64,000 nt of DNA from a virus. Each line of letters starts with the position of its first letter. Position 1 is the first letter of the stretch. The notes under the pieces were generated by a model. It saw only the letters and a program-made list of their open reading frames with translations. It made no database searches and was not told the origin of the DNA. Shown here one piece after another: positions 63,110-64,000 of this stretch. Position numbers and translations under genes: made by a program. The stretch lies in the IMG/VR virus record IMGVR_UViG_3300046474_000239, positions 40,449 to 104,448 of that record. The stretch is one strand, 5' to 3'.

Positions 63110-64000
63110 GTCGGCTGCCCCCCGTGCGGCCTATCGCGGGGGCGCTGGCCTTCGCCAGATGGAAGAAGAAGCCAAACGCCAGGACGCGGCCAAAGAGGCA
63201 CGCAAGGCTAAAGGCTTTGAACCCTTCCGCTTTTGGACGCCAGTCACCGAGACCCGACAGCTCGTCATCATCGACGATGCGCCGGACTTCTTCCGCTATG
63301 AACACGCCCTGAAGGACAAGCGCAGCGGGCGCTATGACAACTTCCTTCCCTGCGTCAACGAAGACGCCAACTGCCCGGTCTGCTCGATCAGCGAGAAGCC
63401 TGCGTACTTCGCTATGTACCTCACCGTCATCGACCTGACCCCGTACGAAAACAAGGACGGCGACGAAGTCCCTTGGTCGAAGAAAATGCTCGTGGTCAAG
63501 CCTGCCCAGCAGAAGAAGATCGCCCGCCTCTACGAGAAGCACGGCACTCTGCGCGGTATGATCCTGGACATGACTCGCGACGGTGACAAAGACGCGGCCA
63601 TCGGCAACGACATCGAGTTCGTTGACTTCATGACAGAGAAAGAACTCGACGACTTCTACGACACCTACAAGGACAAGGAAGGTAAGAAGGTCGAGATCAT
63701 TGGTAGCGAAGTCTTCGACTACGACAAGATCTACCCAGAGATGACCGAGAAGCAGCTCGCCACCGTGGCAGGCGTTTCCGACACCTCGACGGGTCGCCGT
63801 GACGACGATGACAGAGCCATCGGTCGTACCCGTGGCCGCACCAGCAGCCGTGACGAAGAAGAGCCTCCAGCTCGCGGACGTTCGGCACCTCGCCGTGGCT
63901 CCCGCGACGAAGAAGAACCGGAAGCCGATGCCCCTACTCGCGGTGCCCGCCGTGGCCGCCGTGAAGAGCCAGAGGACGAGCCGGAGCCAGCACCTCGCCG
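63051..64000 (+). CDS. ssDNA-binding protein, 3' end outside window
   Basis: GGAG lies nine bases upstream of the ATG. The protein begins with a basic linker, then shows a gp32-like phage SSB core: FRFWTPVTETRQLVIIDD, FLPCVNEDANCPVC zinc site, AYFAMYLTVIDLTPY, KKMLVVKPAQQKKIARLYEKHG. The C-terminus is a repeating Arg/Glu-rich low-complexity tail that runs past 64000. Coats ssDNA at the fork. Confidence 0.75.
   Translation, partial: MAPRTRTPSAGTGRDRDSGKSAAPRAAYRGGAGLRQMEEEAKRQDAAKEARKAKGFEPFRFWTPVTETRQLVIIDDAPDFFRYEHALKDKRSGRYDNFLPCVNEDANCPVCSISEKPAYFAMYLTVIDLTPYENKDGDEVPWSKKMLVVKPAQQKKIARLYEKHGTLRGMILDMTRDGDKDAAIGNDIEFVDFMTEKELDDFYDTYKDKEGKKVEIIGSEVFDYDKIYPEMTEKQLATVAGVSDTSTGRRDDDDRAIGRTRGRTSSRDEEEPPARGRSAPRRGSRDEEEPEADAPTRGARRGRREEPEDEPEPAPR

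Noticed and set aside
1-64000. CRISPR array or tRNA genes
   Set aside because: No regularly spaced repeat-spacer series and no cloverleaf with a plausible anticodon arm was seen; the dyads are 0.3 to 8 kb apart.

Overview
The window is a 64 kb segment of a tailed double-stranded DNA bacteriophage, almost certainly a siphovirus. Evidence is a tape measure of about 1,726 residues preceded by a frameshifting pair of tail chaperones, a PBSX-type portal, an XkdF-like protease, a DUF2163-type tail tip, and a full Gram-negative lysis set (holin candidate, GH19 endolysin, overlapping Rz/Rz1 spanins with a lipobox). High GC content and strong Shine-Dalgarno sites fit a Pseudomonas-like host, but the host is an inference. 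Every supported gene is on the + strand. No integrase, repressor, tRNA, CRISPR or insertion sequence was seen, and no large terminase was recognised. Both ends of the window lie inside genes.

Layout. 1-20 kb: dense small accessory genes, mostly unknown, many with one or two membrane segments, commonly coupled by ATGA, TTGA or TAATG overlaps. Recognisable ones are a MazG-like protein, DUF1653-like and DUF1643 proteins, a double M15-like protein, a Cys4 zinc protein, a dNMP kinase and a dimeric dUTPase. 20.4-28.7 kb: nuclease-like gene, portal, protease, scaffold fusion with a nested start, major capsid protein, head-tail joining genes and tail tube. 28.7-45.3 kb: tail chaperones, tape measure, tail tip, fibres and spike. 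45.4-48.9 kb: lysis. 49.0-53.5 kb: an operon with a Ycf46-like AAA+ ATPase, two unknown genes, a DUF1257 (Ycf35-like) protein and a DUF2997 protein. 53.5-64 kb: replication, with a winged-helix regulator, an O-like initiator containing an origin-like segment, DnaB-type helicase, UDG-like/exonuclease/family A DNA polymerase, a primase and an ssDNA-binding protein.

Four patterns run across gene boundaries. (1) A 14-bp dyad, TGCAAT-(CA or TG)-ATTGCA, occurs 17 times exactly and twice with one mismatch; some copies lie just downstream of promoters, others inside structural genes, and a few supply a start or stop codon. (2) The heptamer CGGGCGG occurs about 61 times on the + strand but only a handful of times on the other strand, in all reading frames and between genes. 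(3) Many unrelated proteins end or begin with a short basic peptide resembling [KR]R[IV]xR[TSP][RK]. (4) Small genes at 1.1-3.4 kb share a CAAAAATC box before an extended ribosome-binding site. The dyad together with the AAA+/DUF1257/DUF2997 operon is the best candidate for an undescribed system.
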